A stretch of 64,000 nt of DNA, from assembly GCA_963820545.1 (NCBI GenBank), contig CAWGAJ010000002.1:1478277-1542276 (forward strand), given 5' to 3'. Both the position numbers and the translations under genes were made by a program. The notes beneath the pieces were generated by a model. The model saw nothing but the letters and a program-made list of their open reading frames with translations. It searched no databases and had not been told where the DNA came from. Source of the stretch: CAWGAJ01 sp963820545 (GTDB taxonomy: Bacteria; Planctomycetota; Planctomycetia; Pirellulales; Thermoguttaceae). Below are positions 8,515-18,240 of this stretch, one piece after another (positions within the stretch are counted from its first letter, which is position 1; each line of letters begins with the position of its first letter).

Positions 8515-11498
8515 TTACGTCACCAACAGTTCTTCGCCCTTGGCGTGTAAAAGCCGGGCCACCTCGGGCATCAGGCCGTAGGAAAGGGCCAGTAATTTAA
8601 GGGGATGGATCGTCGGTTTGTTGGTGCCTTGTTCCATTTGGATTTTGCAGGTGCTGCATTCGGTGGCGCCTGCCTGCAAGACGGGGCTGCGCATCCGGTT
8701 GATCAAGCGCAGGCCGGCGCAAACTGGCGCGGTAGTTTTTGGCCAGCAGTCCGTAGGTGCCGGCCATGCCGGAACAACCTTCCTCGATATGTTCGATGTG
8801 TAATCCAGGAATCAAGCCCAGGAGACGTTCGCCGGGCGTGCCCACCTGTAACGCCTTGAGATGACAGGGCGTATGATAGCCGAGGGCAAGATGGATCGGC
8901 CGAAGATCGAGTTGTAATTTGCCTTGGGTGTGCATTTTCCAGAGGTAGGTGCAGGCCTCGCTGCTGTTGGCGGCCAGTAGCCGGGCATCGTCGTCATCGA
9001 TCAGTTGGGGATATTCGCGCGCAGGCACAAAGCCGCGGCGGGTTCGGTAGCCACGACGTGATATCCCTGCCGGACCGCTTCGGCAAGGATGGGAACATTG
9101 TGTTCGGCCAAGAACCGGGCATGATCGAGGGCGCCGCAGGCAATGGCCGTCATGCCGGCGGGTTTCTGGTCGGGATGCACGTAGACCGCCACGCCGTTGT
9201 GTTCCAATACGGCCACCAAGGCTTCGGCCAATTGCGGGTCGAAATAATTCGCGTAGATATCGACGAAATAGAGCACTTTTTGTCCGCCGCGGCGGATGGG
9301 CCTGGTCAAGCGGCGGCGGTGGGCGCGGCGGATAAAATTTCGCACGGCCACGCGCGGCAATTTGCGCCCCTGGGCAATACCGAGGAGCTTTTCCAAAAGC
9401 CAGCGCATTTGCCGATTGCTCAAGGCCCAATTAGCCACCGGAGCGATCAATCCGCCCAAGGCCCCCAGCAGGTCCAGGCGGAGCATCGCCTTTTCAGACA
9501 TGGTCAATCCGTTGGCGGCCACGAAGGCCCCTTTGCTTTCCCGCATCAGGCGGGGAACGTCGACCGCGGCAGGACATTCCACGCGGCAGGCATGACAATG
9601 CACGCATAAATCGGCAATGCCTTTGAATTCCTCGCTGGTGAGTTGCTGGAGTCCCACCACGCCCGAAAGCACGCCGCGCAGCAGGTTCACTTTTGCCCGC
9701 GGCGAGGCCTCTTCGCTGGGCGCGACGCGGAAAATAGGACACATGCGGGCGTCGGGCGACTGCGTGCGGCACGCGCCGCAACGGTTGCAGTCGATTACCG
9801 CGTCCAAGAGCTTGGCGGGCTCCCAGTCCAATTGAAGTTCGACCAGGTCGCGCATTGCGGGAACATCCTCAGGCTCCGGCGCGGGAGCAGCGGGAGATAA
9901 CGGCGGAATTTTGATGCCGGCAGCAGATTGCGGATCATCAGATCCGGATCGTCGCCGATGATTTTTCCGGGATTAAAACGGTTGTCGGGATCGAAGACCT
10001 GCTTGATCGTCCGGAAGACCTCATATAAAGGACCGGCCTGCTGTTTGAGAAACGAGGTACGGTTAAGACCATAGCCATGTTCTCCGGCGAGGGAACCGCC
10101 GGCCTCGATCACTTCTCGGTAAAGTTCTTCGCTAAAACGGCACAAGCGTTCCACGTCGGCGGCATCGGTCAAATCGAGGAGGGGACGGACCTGCAATTGC
10201 CCGTGACCGGCATGGGCGAAGAGCGAGGCCGTCACCTGCTGCCGCTTGAGTATATTTTGTACTTGCAGCAAAAAATCGGGCAAAATTTGCGGCGGGACGG
10301 CAATTTCATTGGCCACTGGAAGAGGCCGGGCCGGACCTTTTAGCCGATATAAGATGGGGTGCACATGGTCGACCAAATGCCAGAAAAATTCCCTTTCATC
10401 CGCTTCGAAGGCCTGACGCGCGGCAAAGGCCAGGGACTTTTTCTGGGTGATATCGGCGGCCATTTGATGCAATTGATCGTGCAGCGCGAGCGGGTCTTCG
10501 GCCTCTTGCTCGACCAGCAGCAAGGCTTCGGTATCGGCCGGAATCAAGAGATCAAAACGCACTTCGGCTTCCCGCGCCAGACTAAGATGGCGGCGATCCA
10601 TCAGTACGCAGGCGTTGGGTTTCCAAGGGAGAATATCCTGCACGGCGCGCGCGGCCTTCTCCAAACCGTCGAACAAGAGCAGGGTCACGCCGCGCGGTCC
10701 CGGCAAGGGTTGGGTGGCCAGCGAGACCTCGGTGATCAGGGCCAGCGTTCCCTCCGAGCCGACCAGCAGCCGAGCCACGTCGAGGTAGTCCTCGTTTAAT
10801 ACGCCATCCAAATTGTAGCCGCAACGGTAGATCGAAGTTTTTGGCCGCCGGGAGCGGATTAACTCGGCGTGCTGAGTGAGCACGGCGGCCAGACGGTTAA
10901 CCAGATCGCGCTTGCGGGGAATGGTGCTGGTGCTTTCTCCATTTGCCAGCGGTTCGCGGCCGAGTTCGAGGATTTCGCCGTCGGCCAGAACCACTTGCAG
11001 GCTGAGGACGTGATCGCGGACGGATCCATATTTCAACCAGCGGCTGCCGGCCGAATCGAGCGCGACGACGCTGCCCATGGTGGTCACGGCCGCTTTGGCC
11101 GGATCGGGACCAATGATGCGTCCCTGGCGCCGCAGTTGGGCATTGAGACGTTCCAAAACCAAGCCGGGCTGCACGCGGACTTTTTCGGCATCAATGCGGA
11201 TCAAGTAGTGTAGATATTTGGAAAAGTCGACGATCACACCCGTGCCCAGCGATTCCCCTGCCGTGGCGGTGCCGGCGCCGCGGGCGTGAAGGGAGAGATG
11301 CTTCTGGCCGGCGTAGCGCACGCAGGCGGCCACGTCGGCCGAGGTGCGCGGACGGACCACGGCCAGCGGACGAATTTCGTAGATGCTCGCATCGCTGGCA
11401 TGGAGTTGCAGAGAAAGATCGTCGCAGCGGACCTCTCCGGCCACCAGGCCCCGCAGATCGTCTTGTATGCGTTCGCGCTGTTGGTCGAGTAAGACCAT
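8515..11498 (-). CDS. FAD/FMN-linked dehydrogenase fused to Fe-S/CCG reductase (GlcD-GlpC type, YdiJ-like; three frameshifts)
   Basis: Four frames join into one ~990-aa protein, the usual length for YdiJ-like D-2-hydroxyacid dehydrogenases. From 11498 to about 9920: FAD-binding type 4 domain (LHARGAGTATAGESLG, VGSEGTLALITEV) and the FAD-linked oxidase C-terminal domain (FAHAGHGQLQVRPLLDL, GEHGYGLNR, NRFNPGKIIG). From about 9920 to 9010: two 4Fe-4S motifs (CNRCGACRTQ...CPIF and CVHCHACRVECP). From about 9010 to 8720: CCG domain pieces (GYHTPCHLKAL, EEGCSGMAGTYG). From 8706 to 8515: TECSTCKIQM. Breaks fall near 9920, 9015 and 8722, each a single base with perfect resumption. Likely oxidises a 2-hydroxyacid and passes electrons through the Fe-S centres. 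Starts 18 bp after folE. Confidence 0.85.
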
Positions 11499-11516
11499 AA
11501 ATTCGTACGCCCCGCG

Positions 11517-12176
11517 TTAACGGTGGTCGCCGTAAATTAAAGTCATCAGTTCCGCGCGCGTGGAGGATTTGTTGCGGAAACAGCCCTTCATCGCCGAGGT
11601 GACGCAAACCGTGCCCGGTTTCTGTACGCCGCGAATGGTCATGCAGGTGTGCACCGCCTCGATCACCACGGCCACGCCTTTAGCCTGCAATTCCTGCTCG
11701 AGGATGTTGGCGATTTGTTCGGTCATCCGTTCCTGGACTTGAGGGCGGCGGGCGACTTCGTCGACCACGCGGGCAAGCTTGCTTAGCCCGATCACCCGCT
11801 CTCGCGGCAAATAGGCCACGTGGGCCGAGCCCATAAACGGCAGCATGTGGTGCTCGCACATGCTGTTAAAGCCGATATCTCGCACCAAGATCACTTCGTC
11901 GCAGGTTTCGCTGAAGAATTTTCGCAGATGTTGCCGGGGATCGACGTGCAGTCCGCCGAAAAGCTCGGCATACATCCGGGCCACGCGGGCGGGCGTATCG
12001 CGCAGCCCCTCGCGATCGGGATTTTCGCCTAGCGCGAAGAGAATCTCCCGCACGGCCCGCTGGATGCGCTCTTGATCCACGGGCTGAGTATATGTTGGCA
12101 AAGAGTCCGCTTCGCTTTCCAATTCGCCAGGCAAGCTGCCGGAAATAATCTTGCTCGCGGAGAAATTGGCGGCCAT
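11517..12176 (-). CDS. folE: GTP cyclohydrolase I
   Basis: 219 aa, intact. Converts GTP to 7,8-dihydroneopterin triphosphate, the first step of folate/tetrahydrobiopterin synthesis. After a variable ~40-residue N terminus comes the family core: NPDREGLRDTPARVARMY, FNSMCEHHMLPF (zinc Cys and the active-site His pair), AHVAYLPRERVIGLSKLARVV, RPQVQERMT, the catalytic HTCMTIRGVQKPG with the second Cys, and a terminal F-R/K segment. First gene of a minus-strand run with the FAD/Fe-S dehydrogenase (18 bp) and YkgJ-like gene; the functional link is not obvious. Confidence 0.97.
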   Translation of the reverse strand: MAANFSASKIISGSLPGELESEADSLPTYTQPVDQERIQRAVREILFALGENPDREGLRDTPARVARMYAELFGGLHVDPRQHLRKFFSETCDEVILVRDIGFNSMCEHHMLPFMGSAHVAYLPRERVIGLSKLARVVDEVARRPQVQERMTEQIANILEQELQAKGVAVVIEAVHTCMTIRGVQKPGTVCVTSAMKGCFRNKSSTRAELMTLIYGDHR

Positions 12177-12326
12177 GTTATTACCCTAATATAAGTAAGT
12201 TTAAGTTATTCTCATGGTAAGATGGCGAGCCTGATTGGTCAAGACGGTAAACAAGCTGTCGCAATTAGGGGCTGGATTTTAGGAACAGCGACAAGATAAT
12301 CACATTGCGGACCGCGGAGAAGGCCC

Positions 12327-13034
12327 TCAGTTGGCACTAAAAAACGGCGGGAAGGCGGCAAAGCCGGCTCTATTGGTCTGTAGTTCATCGGCCGCGGCCC
12401 ACAAATACTCCAAAAGCAGTTCGGTCCGGCAATAGACGTCGATCTGGGATAAGAGCGCTTGTTTTTTTTGCAGATCGATGTCGAGCATGTAACTGATGAT
12501 ATCGGTCAACATGGCCAGCGGCACGTCCGTATCGATCAATTGGTCCAATTGTTCCTGGGCCTCGGGCAGTAAAGGAAGGACTTCGATAAACGCTTCGTGT
12601 AATTGGCGCTGCAACACCTCGTGACGGTCGGATTGCTGAAGGGGATAAACGTCTTCCACGATTTCCACTTTAGCTTCCCGAAAACTGCGTTTTGGTTTCA
12701 GTTCATAAAGCAGCTTTACCCGCCGCAGACCCAAGAGTAAGACGTTGTACGTGCCATCGGCCAGGCGAAAATGGGTGGCAATGCGTCCCAGACAGGCAAT
12801 GGGATATAGCGGCGGCCGGCCATCGTAATCTTTCTCCCAGCCCGGGGCCAAGAGAACCATGGTAATCAGCCCATCCCCGACCAAGGCGTCCTCCAACATC
12901 TCGCGATAACGCGGCTCGAAAATGTGCAAGGGCTGCATTACATGGGGAAACATTACCAGATTGGGCAAGGGAAATAGGCGCACCGTGCCCGAAAAACTGT
13001 CCAGAGAAAACGATAAATCCTCAAAGGTTGACAT
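12327..13034 (-). CDS. LON peptidase substrate-binding domain protein
   Basis: 235 aa. Starts with the Lon N-terminal (LAN/PUA-like) domain: VRLFPLPNLVMFPHVMQPLHIFEPRYREM, then LGRIATHFRLADGTYNVLLLGLRRVKLL, and a helical C-terminal half. It has no AAA+ or Ser-Lys protease part, so it is a stand-alone substrate-binding-type protein, common in bacteria and without a firm role. It is separated from folE by about 150 bp. Confidence 0.88.
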   Translation of the reverse strand: MSTFEDLSFSLDSFSGTVRLFPLPNLVMFPHVMQPLHIFEPRYREMLEDALVGDGLITMVLLAPGWEKDYDGRPPLYPIACLGRIATHFRLADGTYNVLLLGLRRVKLLYELKPKRSFREAKVEIVEDVYPLQQSDRHEVLQRQLHEAFIEVLPLLPEAQEQLDQLIDTDVPLAMLTDIISYMLDIDLQKKQALLSQIDVYCRTELLLEYLWAAADELQTNRAGFAAFPPFFSAN

Positions 13035-13424
13035 GCTATGTTCACTGAAAAGGCAAAAGCCTGGGCGTGGCTCGATTGCTTTTGCCGGCCTGTTTAGAAG
13101 CTGATGAAATATTCTTGCTTACTATCTTTTCAGGCAGTTCACCTAATTGCAAATTCCAGGGTCGTTATTGTTTGTCTATAGGGGAATTACTCATGGCACC
13201 TGCCTTGTTAGATTATACACATCTAACCTGTTTCCGGCCAATCTGCACCTAAAATTGCACAAAGACTATCGGCAAAAATGAGGCTGCCGATGCTTGGGCC
13301 GTTTTTCTTGGCGATAGTTGTGGGCCGAAAAGCCTGGCACGAGCCACTTGACAGCACCGCTACTTAACAGAGAGAATGGCGGCTACTTAAGGAACATACT
13401 CCCAGCCCGATCAAGGTACGATCC

Positions 13425-14069
13425 ATGACTTTTCCGCCTGGGACCAAACAGTACGCCGCCCACGTGGCGAGGATTCTCCGCGCACAGTATCCCCACGCTA
13501 CTTGTGAGCTCGATTTTCAAACGCCATTGCAGTTGCTAATAGCAGCGATACTATCGGCACAATGCACGGACGAGCGGGTGAATCTGGTGACGAAAAGCCT
13601 GTTTCCCAAATATCCCCACACCGCGACCTTCGCCCAGGCGTCGCTAAAAGAACTAGAACGCGAGATTCAAAGCACCGGCTTTTATCATAATAAAGCCAAA
13701 AGTATACAGAGTTGCTGTCAATCCCTGCTGGAGAGGTACGATGGGGAGATACCCAAAGATATTGAAAAACTAATTGAACTGCCCGGCATAGGTCGGAAAA
13801 CGGCAAACGTAGTTTTGGGCACGGCCTTTGGCATCGCTTCGGGAATCGTCGTGGATACGCACGTGACCCGGGTCAGCCAACGCCTGGGACTGACGCGGGA
13901 AAAAAATCCAGAAAAAATCGAAGAGGACCTTTTAGGACAGTTTCCGCAAAAGGAATGGATCGCCTTAAGCCATCAGTTGGTCCACCATGGCCGCTACGTT
14001 TGCACCGCCCGAAAACCCAAATGCGACGCCTGCCCGTTGAGAAGTATCTGCCCGCGGGTGGGAGTGTGA
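13425..14069 (+). CDS. nth: Endonuclease III (DNA glycosylase/AP lyase)
   Basis: 214 aa, intact. Removes oxidised pyrimidines and nicks at the AP site in base excision repair. It has the helix-hairpin-helix ELPGIGRKTANVVLG with the catalytic Lys, the VVDTHVTRVSQRLGL segment with the catalytic Asp, and the C-terminal 4Fe-4S ligand loop CTARKPKCDACPLRSIC. Length matches the family. Divergent from the Lon-domain gene across a 390-bp gap. Confidence 0.96.
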   Translation: MTFPPGTKQYAAHVARILRAQYPHATCELDFQTPLQLLIAAILSAQCTDERVNLVTKSLFPKYPHTATFAQASLKELEREIQSTGFYHNKAKSIQSCCQSLLERYDGEIPKDIEKLIELPGIGRKTANVVLGTAFGIASGIVVDTHVTRVSQRLGLTREKNPEKIEEDLLGQFPQKEWIALSHQLVHHGRYVCTARKPKCDACPLRSICPRVGV

Positions 14070-14386
14070 TGACAGGGGACAGGGATGAAGGATGGGGGAT
14101 GAGTTTAAAAAATGCTGAATGCTGAATTATGAATGCTGAATTTAAACACTGTAAACCGTGAACTGTAAACTAAAAAAACTTCCTTCAACCGCTTGACTTC
14201 GGCGAGCTCAGTCGAGCCGAGCGAAGCAAAGAATCTCCTAAGCTTTCAACAATCAATCATCAGCCTATAGTCTCTACTGATGAGATCCTTCGCTGCGCTG
14301 AGGATGACATTCGTCAGCAAGACAAACATTTTTTACCCCGACCGGGTGGAGAAAGATTGCCGATCTAGTTGTCTTCTAGAGTTTCA
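14070..14386. other. Intergenic region with short repeats
   Basis: No gene. Contains AATGCTGAAT words repeated near 14110-14140, CTGTAAAC(CG)TG words, and at 14283-14308 the reverse complement of the CATCCTGAG...GAAGGATC repeat found at 3188. Confidence 0.6.
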
Positions 14387-15139
14387 TTACGTCCTATTTG
14401 GCGCTAATGGGGCAGTCTCTGGAAGGCACATGGTCAAGAGGATTTGATCGGCCGTGCCTTCCATGCCGAAGTGCTCGGTGTTGATCACCATATCGTAGAG
14501 GTGCGGATCGTTGACGTCGTGATGGAAGAACCTTTGCACAAACTCACGTCGTCCATGATCTAATTCCTGCATGTAACGCCGGGCTTCCGCTTCGGTGAGA
14601 TTATGGTTCTGCATCAGCCGGTTGAGGCGAAACCGTTCCGGGGCGACCAGGCGCACGGACAAGACCTTTTCCCGGGGCAGCAAAAATTGAACGCCTCGCC
14701 CCACGAAAATAAAATTCGTGCGACGCGCAATAGCCAGGATCACGCCCCTTAAGTGCGAAACATACTTTTCATGGGGGATGACCTTGCTATCCATCCATGT
14801 GCCCAGCACGTCGAAGACCCAGTTGCTCTGGGTTTCGTCGACTAAATCGAGCATCGAGCGGTTGACCTGAAAACGCTCGGCCACGCAGTCCAAGAGGTTT
14901 TTATCAAAGACCTCCCAGCCCAGACGTCGACCGATAATCGCGGCCACTTCGCTGCCGCCGGCGCCGGCTTCGCGGGAAATGGTCAAAAAACACTTGGACT
15001 GTGCGGTATGGGCCTGGTGGAATTTACGGCTGATCACGCGATCGGCGATTTCGGCGTTCATGGCCCAGGCTTGCATCTGCCGTTCCGCGGCGGCGAGAAT
15101 TTTCGGATCCTCACGGGTTTGCTCTTTCACAATCAACAC
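14387..15139 (-). CDS. Cytidylate kinase-like family protein
   Basis: 250 aa. Residues about 50-240 form a P-loop kinase of the cytidylate-kinase-like group: FLTISREAGAGGSEVAAIIGRRLGWEVFDKNLL (degenerate Walker A, typical of this group), then NFIFVGRGVQFLL and RVRLV-type strands and the QNHNLTEAEARRYMQELDHGRREFVQRFF lid with its Arg residues. This is the group that carries SREAGAGG in place of a classical GxxGxGK, so nucleotide substrate specificity is unproven and it should not be called cmk. The start at 15139 gives an extra N-terminal ~45 residues. Confidence 0.85.
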   Translation of the reverse strand: MLIVKEQTREDPKILAAAERQMQAWAMNAEIADRVISRKFHQAHTAQSKCFLTISREAGAGGSEVAAIIGRRLGWEVFDKNLLDCVAERFQVNRSMLDLVDETQSNWVFDVLGTWMDSKVIPHEKYVSHLRGVILAIARRTNFIFVGRGVQFLLPREKVLSVRLVAPERFRLNRLMQNHNLTEAEARRYMQELDHGRREFVQRFFHHDVNDPHLYDMVINTEHFGMEGTADQILLTMCLPETAPLAPNRT

Positions 15140-15498
15140 TCCTAAGATAAGAAATTACGAGGGGAAAAGCACCACCCACTATTTTATTATAACTTTCTCA
15201 GATAATAATTAAAAGTAGCGATTATGGTTTTTTAAGGTTCACGGGAGTTGTTTTTCTTGTCAGCAGCCCCCTCTTTAGTATCATAATTACCGGAAAAAGC
15301 CTACCTGCCTAGTATGATCTGTTATTTGGTAAAGCGAATTATAAAAGTCGATGCCAATGCATATCGCACATTCAGAGTATATTGATTGTCATATAAGTTA
15401 TGTCACATTTGTTGTTTATTGATAGTCATAAAAACAATGTCGTAAATGTTCTAGCCTCGGCAGTTGTGCCGGAAATAATACCTAAAAGGAGAACATGC
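15140..15498. other. Intergenic region, no clear gene
   Basis: AT-rich divergent region between the cytidylate kinase-like gene (minus) and the beta-helix gene (plus). The frame of the latter is open back to 15400, but the ribosome site and signal peptide support the start at 15499. No other structure seen. Confidence 0.5.
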
Positions 15499-16539
15499 AT
15501 GGTAGGAAAGATTCTTGTTCTGATACTTTGTTGTGCAACAATCGCCAATGCGGCTGCGGACACATTTTATGTCGATAGTCGAAGTGGGAATGACACGAAT
15601 CCCGGCACAAAAGACCAGCCCCTAAAGACACTTGCGCAAGTTGCCAAAAAAGTAAATGTCAAAACCGAGCGCGGATCAACGACCATAAAATTGGAGCCGG
15701 GCATTTATGCGCTTTCAGAGGCAATTGTGTTTCAGAACAAGCAGTCTTACTCAGAGGAGCAACGGCTGAGCATCGAAGCCGCCGTGCTTCCCGATGATCC
15801 CACGTGGAATCCGGATCTTATGCCCATCATACTTTCGATACAGGATTCGGGAACACCAGGGCAACCCGGCAAGCCCACTCAGACGTACGGCCTGCAAATC
15901 AAAATGAGTCACGTGACCATCCGCGGGCTGAAGTTTTTGGGCAGCCCGCTGCCGAACAACTGGTACAGTCCCCTGGAATGCCTGGAGAATAATCTGAAAG
16001 ACATTTTGGTGACCCAATGTCTGTTCATCGGCAATACTGACACGTTAAACATCTACTCTGCGGTAATCACGGACGGACATCAATTTGTGGTCGATCACTG
16101 CATCTTCTACGGGTGTCACGCTTGCGCCGTGTTCTGGGACGGCGGCCGCGGCATCGTAGGTAAACAAAACGCCATGCGTTACTGTATTGTGGACGGCGCC
16201 CGGATTGCCGGAGTGTGGACGTGTGATACCCACGAAGATTTCGAGTTTCACCACAACATTATCACGCGAAGCGATTATGTCTGGATGCGTAAACGGGGCG
16301 GGCCCAGGACGTATCGGTTACAGGATTGCGTCCTTGTGGAAAACAAACATTTTTCAGGATATGGGATTGAAAGCGGCGCAACCGGGCAAACAGGGCCGGA
16401 AGTTTCGTATATTAAAAATCGCCTTGTCGAGGAAGGCAAGATAATTCTGGAGCAGAACAAAACTTCCCGGGATTATTTGCACGTTTTTAGCAATACGCTG
16501 GGAAGCGAAATCGGCGCTGGATTGTTTATAAGAAAATAG
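15499..16539 (+). CDS. Secreted right-handed beta-helix (DUF1565-type) protein
   Basis: 346 aa from ATG 15499, chosen over 15400 because AAGGAG lies 7 nt upstream and a clean signal peptide follows (MVGKILVLILCCATIANAAA). The mature N terminus DTFYVDSRSGNDTNPGTKDQPLKT is the DUF1565 signature that opens many pectate-lyase-like beta-helix proteins. Later come repeated short strands with Asn/His ladders (HVTIRGLKFLG, HQFVVDHCIFYGC, DFEFHHNIITRSD) as in PbH1 repeats. Likely a periplasmic or extracellular polysaccharide-binding or -cleaving protein; catalytic residues cannot be assigned. Confidence 0.8.
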   Translation: MVGKILVLILCCATIANAAADTFYVDSRSGNDTNPGTKDQPLKTLAQVAKKVNVKTERGSTTIKLEPGIYALSEAIVFQNKQSYSEEQRLSIEAAVLPDDPTWNPDLMPIILSIQDSGTPGQPGKPTQTYGLQIKMSHVTIRGLKFLGSPLPNNWYSPLECLENNLKDILVTQCLFIGNTDTLNIYSAVITDGHQFVVDHCIFYGCHACAVFWDGGRGIVGKQNAMRYCIVDGARIAGVWTCDTHEDFEFHHNIITRSDYVWMRKRGGPRTYRLQDCVLVENKHFSGYGIESGATGQTGPEVSYIKNRLVEEGKIILEQNKTSRDYLHVFSNTLGSEIGAGLFIRK

Positions 16540-16761
16540 ATCGAATGCCACATATCATAAAGCCGCGTCGGATGATCGGGATTTGCTTAAGTCATATAGC
16601 CGCGACCGGTGGTCCCGGTTTGCTTGCAGTAGACAGGCGATGAGCGAGCGCGGTGTAAGAAATATGGGCCGAATTCCCCATATTGACGCCGTTATATTAC
16701 CCTCCTACACTAGAAAGCAGGGAAAATATAAGTATTGAAAAAATGCCCTATCGCGTGTTTT

Positions 16762-16833
16762 GCGGGAGTAACTCAGTGGTAGAGTGCTAGCTTCCCAAGC
16801 TGGACGTCGCGGGTCCGAATCCCGTCTCCCGCT
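16762..16833 (+). tRNA. tRNA-Gly (CCC)
   Basis: 72-nt cloverleaf: acceptor GCGGGAG pairs with CTCCCGC, D-arm ACTCAGTGGTAGAGT, anticodon stem CTAGC/GCTGG around loop TTCCCAA (anticodon CCC), T-arm GCGGGTCCGAATCCCGT. The CCA end is not encoded. A strong hairpin terminator follows 7 nt later. Confidence 0.97.
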
Positions 16834-16839
16834 CTTAAT

Positions 16840-16876
16840 ACACCCCGTTGACCAGAGTGGTCACTGGGGTGTTTTC
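16840..16876 (+). terminator. Rho-independent terminator of tRNA-Gly
   Basis: Outer stem ACACCCC/GGGGTGT and inner stem TGACCA/TGGTCA, followed by TTTTC. It sits directly after the tRNA-Gly gene. Confidence 0.88.
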
Positions 16877-17252
16877 ATTGACGCAGCAAACACTTGCGAC
16901 GAAGGAATTAATCGTTGCGGATTTCTTGACTTCACTTGTGGCTTTGTCAACGATTGATGCCCTGGCTAGACAAGTTATGCCAACCAATGAATTGTTTTTA
17001 GGGGGGTATTATTGATAAAAACAGACGAAATGGTAGGATAACCGTTGTATCTGACTTCTATGAGTGCCTAGCCTTGAGGCAGCGTTAGCACCCGGACATT
17101 CCATTTCTGATCGTATCAGAACGGTCCGGCGTGCATTCTATTGGTTCACGTGCGGTTGACTAGTTTTCCAGGATTCAGCCTGTGAAGATAGTCTGTTTGT
17201 TGTTTTCCATTCCAGGGCGGTAATCCGCGCACAACTTCAAGGGAGCTGTAAA
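16877..17252. other. Intergenic region, no clear gene
   Basis: Leader region of the LamG PEP-CTERM gene. It holds AT-rich stretches near 16990-17020 that could include a promoter. No gene or strong repeat seen. Confidence 0.5.
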
Positions 17253-18005
17253 ATGAAAAAGTTGATTCTGGGTATCGTGGGACTAGCGATGATGTTTAGT
17301 GGTGCGTATGCAAACGCAGATAGCACTCTGGCCGACGGATTAGTGGCATATTATCCATTCAATGGTAATGCCAATGACATGAGCGGCAATGGGAATAATG
17401 GAGTGGTCAATGGAGCAACTTTGATCGCAGACAGATTCGGAAACGCGAATAGTGCGTACTCTTTTGATGGCGTAAATGATTATGTGAGGATAACTGATTC
17501 AAACAGCTTGAACATTACCGGAGATCTGACGATAAGCGCATGGATACGCACGAATGATAGTATGAACATCATCTTCAGCAATATGCTGGAAACATCGCCT
17601 CATAGCGGCTATTCACTGAGCCTTTCAGATGCCAAGATTAGATTCATGTCAGGCGATATGAGCCTCTGGGGGAATAGTTCAGTGAACACAAATCTTTGGA
17701 CGCATGTTGCGATTACACTATCCGGCACAACCGCCACTTCTTACGTCGCTGGCGGTTTTGACACTTTGGGAACGGTTGGAGTCCCTACTGCCAGCAGCGT
17801 TGATCAAACCATCGGTGCCTCTTATACTCCATACTATTTCTTGAACGGCTCTATCGACGACGTGAGGGTTTATAACCGTGCCCTCACATACTATGAGATA
17901 CAAGAGCTTTATAGCGAACCCGAGCCTTCCACACTCGTGCTTCTAGGAATGGGTACCATAAGCTTGTGCGCCTACGCTTGGCGGCGGCGGAAACGAACGG
18001 CATAG
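17253..18005 (+). CDS. LamG-domain protein with PEP-CTERM sorting tail
   Basis: 250 aa, start ATG with GGGAG 8 nt upstream. Signal peptide (MKKLILGIVGLAMMFSGAYANA), then one LamG/concanavalin-like domain (about 30-220) opened by GLVAYYPFNGNANDMSGNGNNG and closed by GSIDDVRVYNRAL, a glycan-binding fold. The C terminus is a PEP-CTERM signal: EPEPSTLVLLGMG, a hydrophobic helix and YAWRRRKR. Exosortase would be expected to cleave or anchor it at the envelope; no exosortase gene is in the window. The tail closely resembles that of the protein ending at 36423. Confidence 0.9.
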   Translation: MKKLILGIVGLAMMFSGAYANADSTLADGLVAYYPFNGNANDMSGNGNNGVVNGATLIADRFGNANSAYSFDGVNDYVRITDSNSLNITGDLTISAWIRTNDSMNIIFSNMLETSPHSGYSLSLSDAKIRFMSGDMSLWGNSSVNTNLWTHVAITLSGTTATSYVAGGFDTLGTVGVPTASSVDQTIGASYTPYYFLNGSIDDVRVYNRALTYYEIQELYSEPEPSTLVLLGMGTISLCAYAWRRRKRTA

Positions 18006-18053
18006 AGGCATAAAAGTAACCGAACCGCCAGTCCGCGAAAATCCCTGGAGGTA

Positions 18054-18240
18054 ATGATTGAACTGAACAACAAATACTCCATCGACGGCCAGGATCCTAA
18101 TTCCATAAGCGGAATTTTCTGGATTCTGGGCCGTTACGATTGGCTGTGGGGCCCGGAGCGGAAAATCTTCGGCACGATCCGCTATATGAGGTCCGAAAAT
18201 ACCCGGCGAAAGTTATCGGTAAAAAATTACCTGCAAAAAA
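18054..18240 (+). pseudogene. Remnant of class II deoxyribodipyrimidine photolyase (C-terminal fragment)
   Basis: About 62 codons read MIELNNKYSIDGQDPNS, GIFWILGRYDWLWGPER, KIFGTIRYM and SENTRRKLSVKNYL. These match the extreme C terminus of class II CPD photolyases (the ELNNKYxLDGRDPNSYxG ... WGPERPxFGxxRYM region). Everything before it (antenna and most of the FAD domain) is missing and the preceding sequence belongs to the PEP-CTERM gene, so this is a truncated relic. Its frame runs into the end of the bacterioferritin gene on the other strand. Whether the fragment is translated is unknown. Confidence 0.7.

Noticed and set aside
14387..15139. Calling this gene cmk
   Set aside because: The P-loop is the SREAGAGG type of the cytidylate kinase-like group, not the GPxGSGKST of true CMP kinase.
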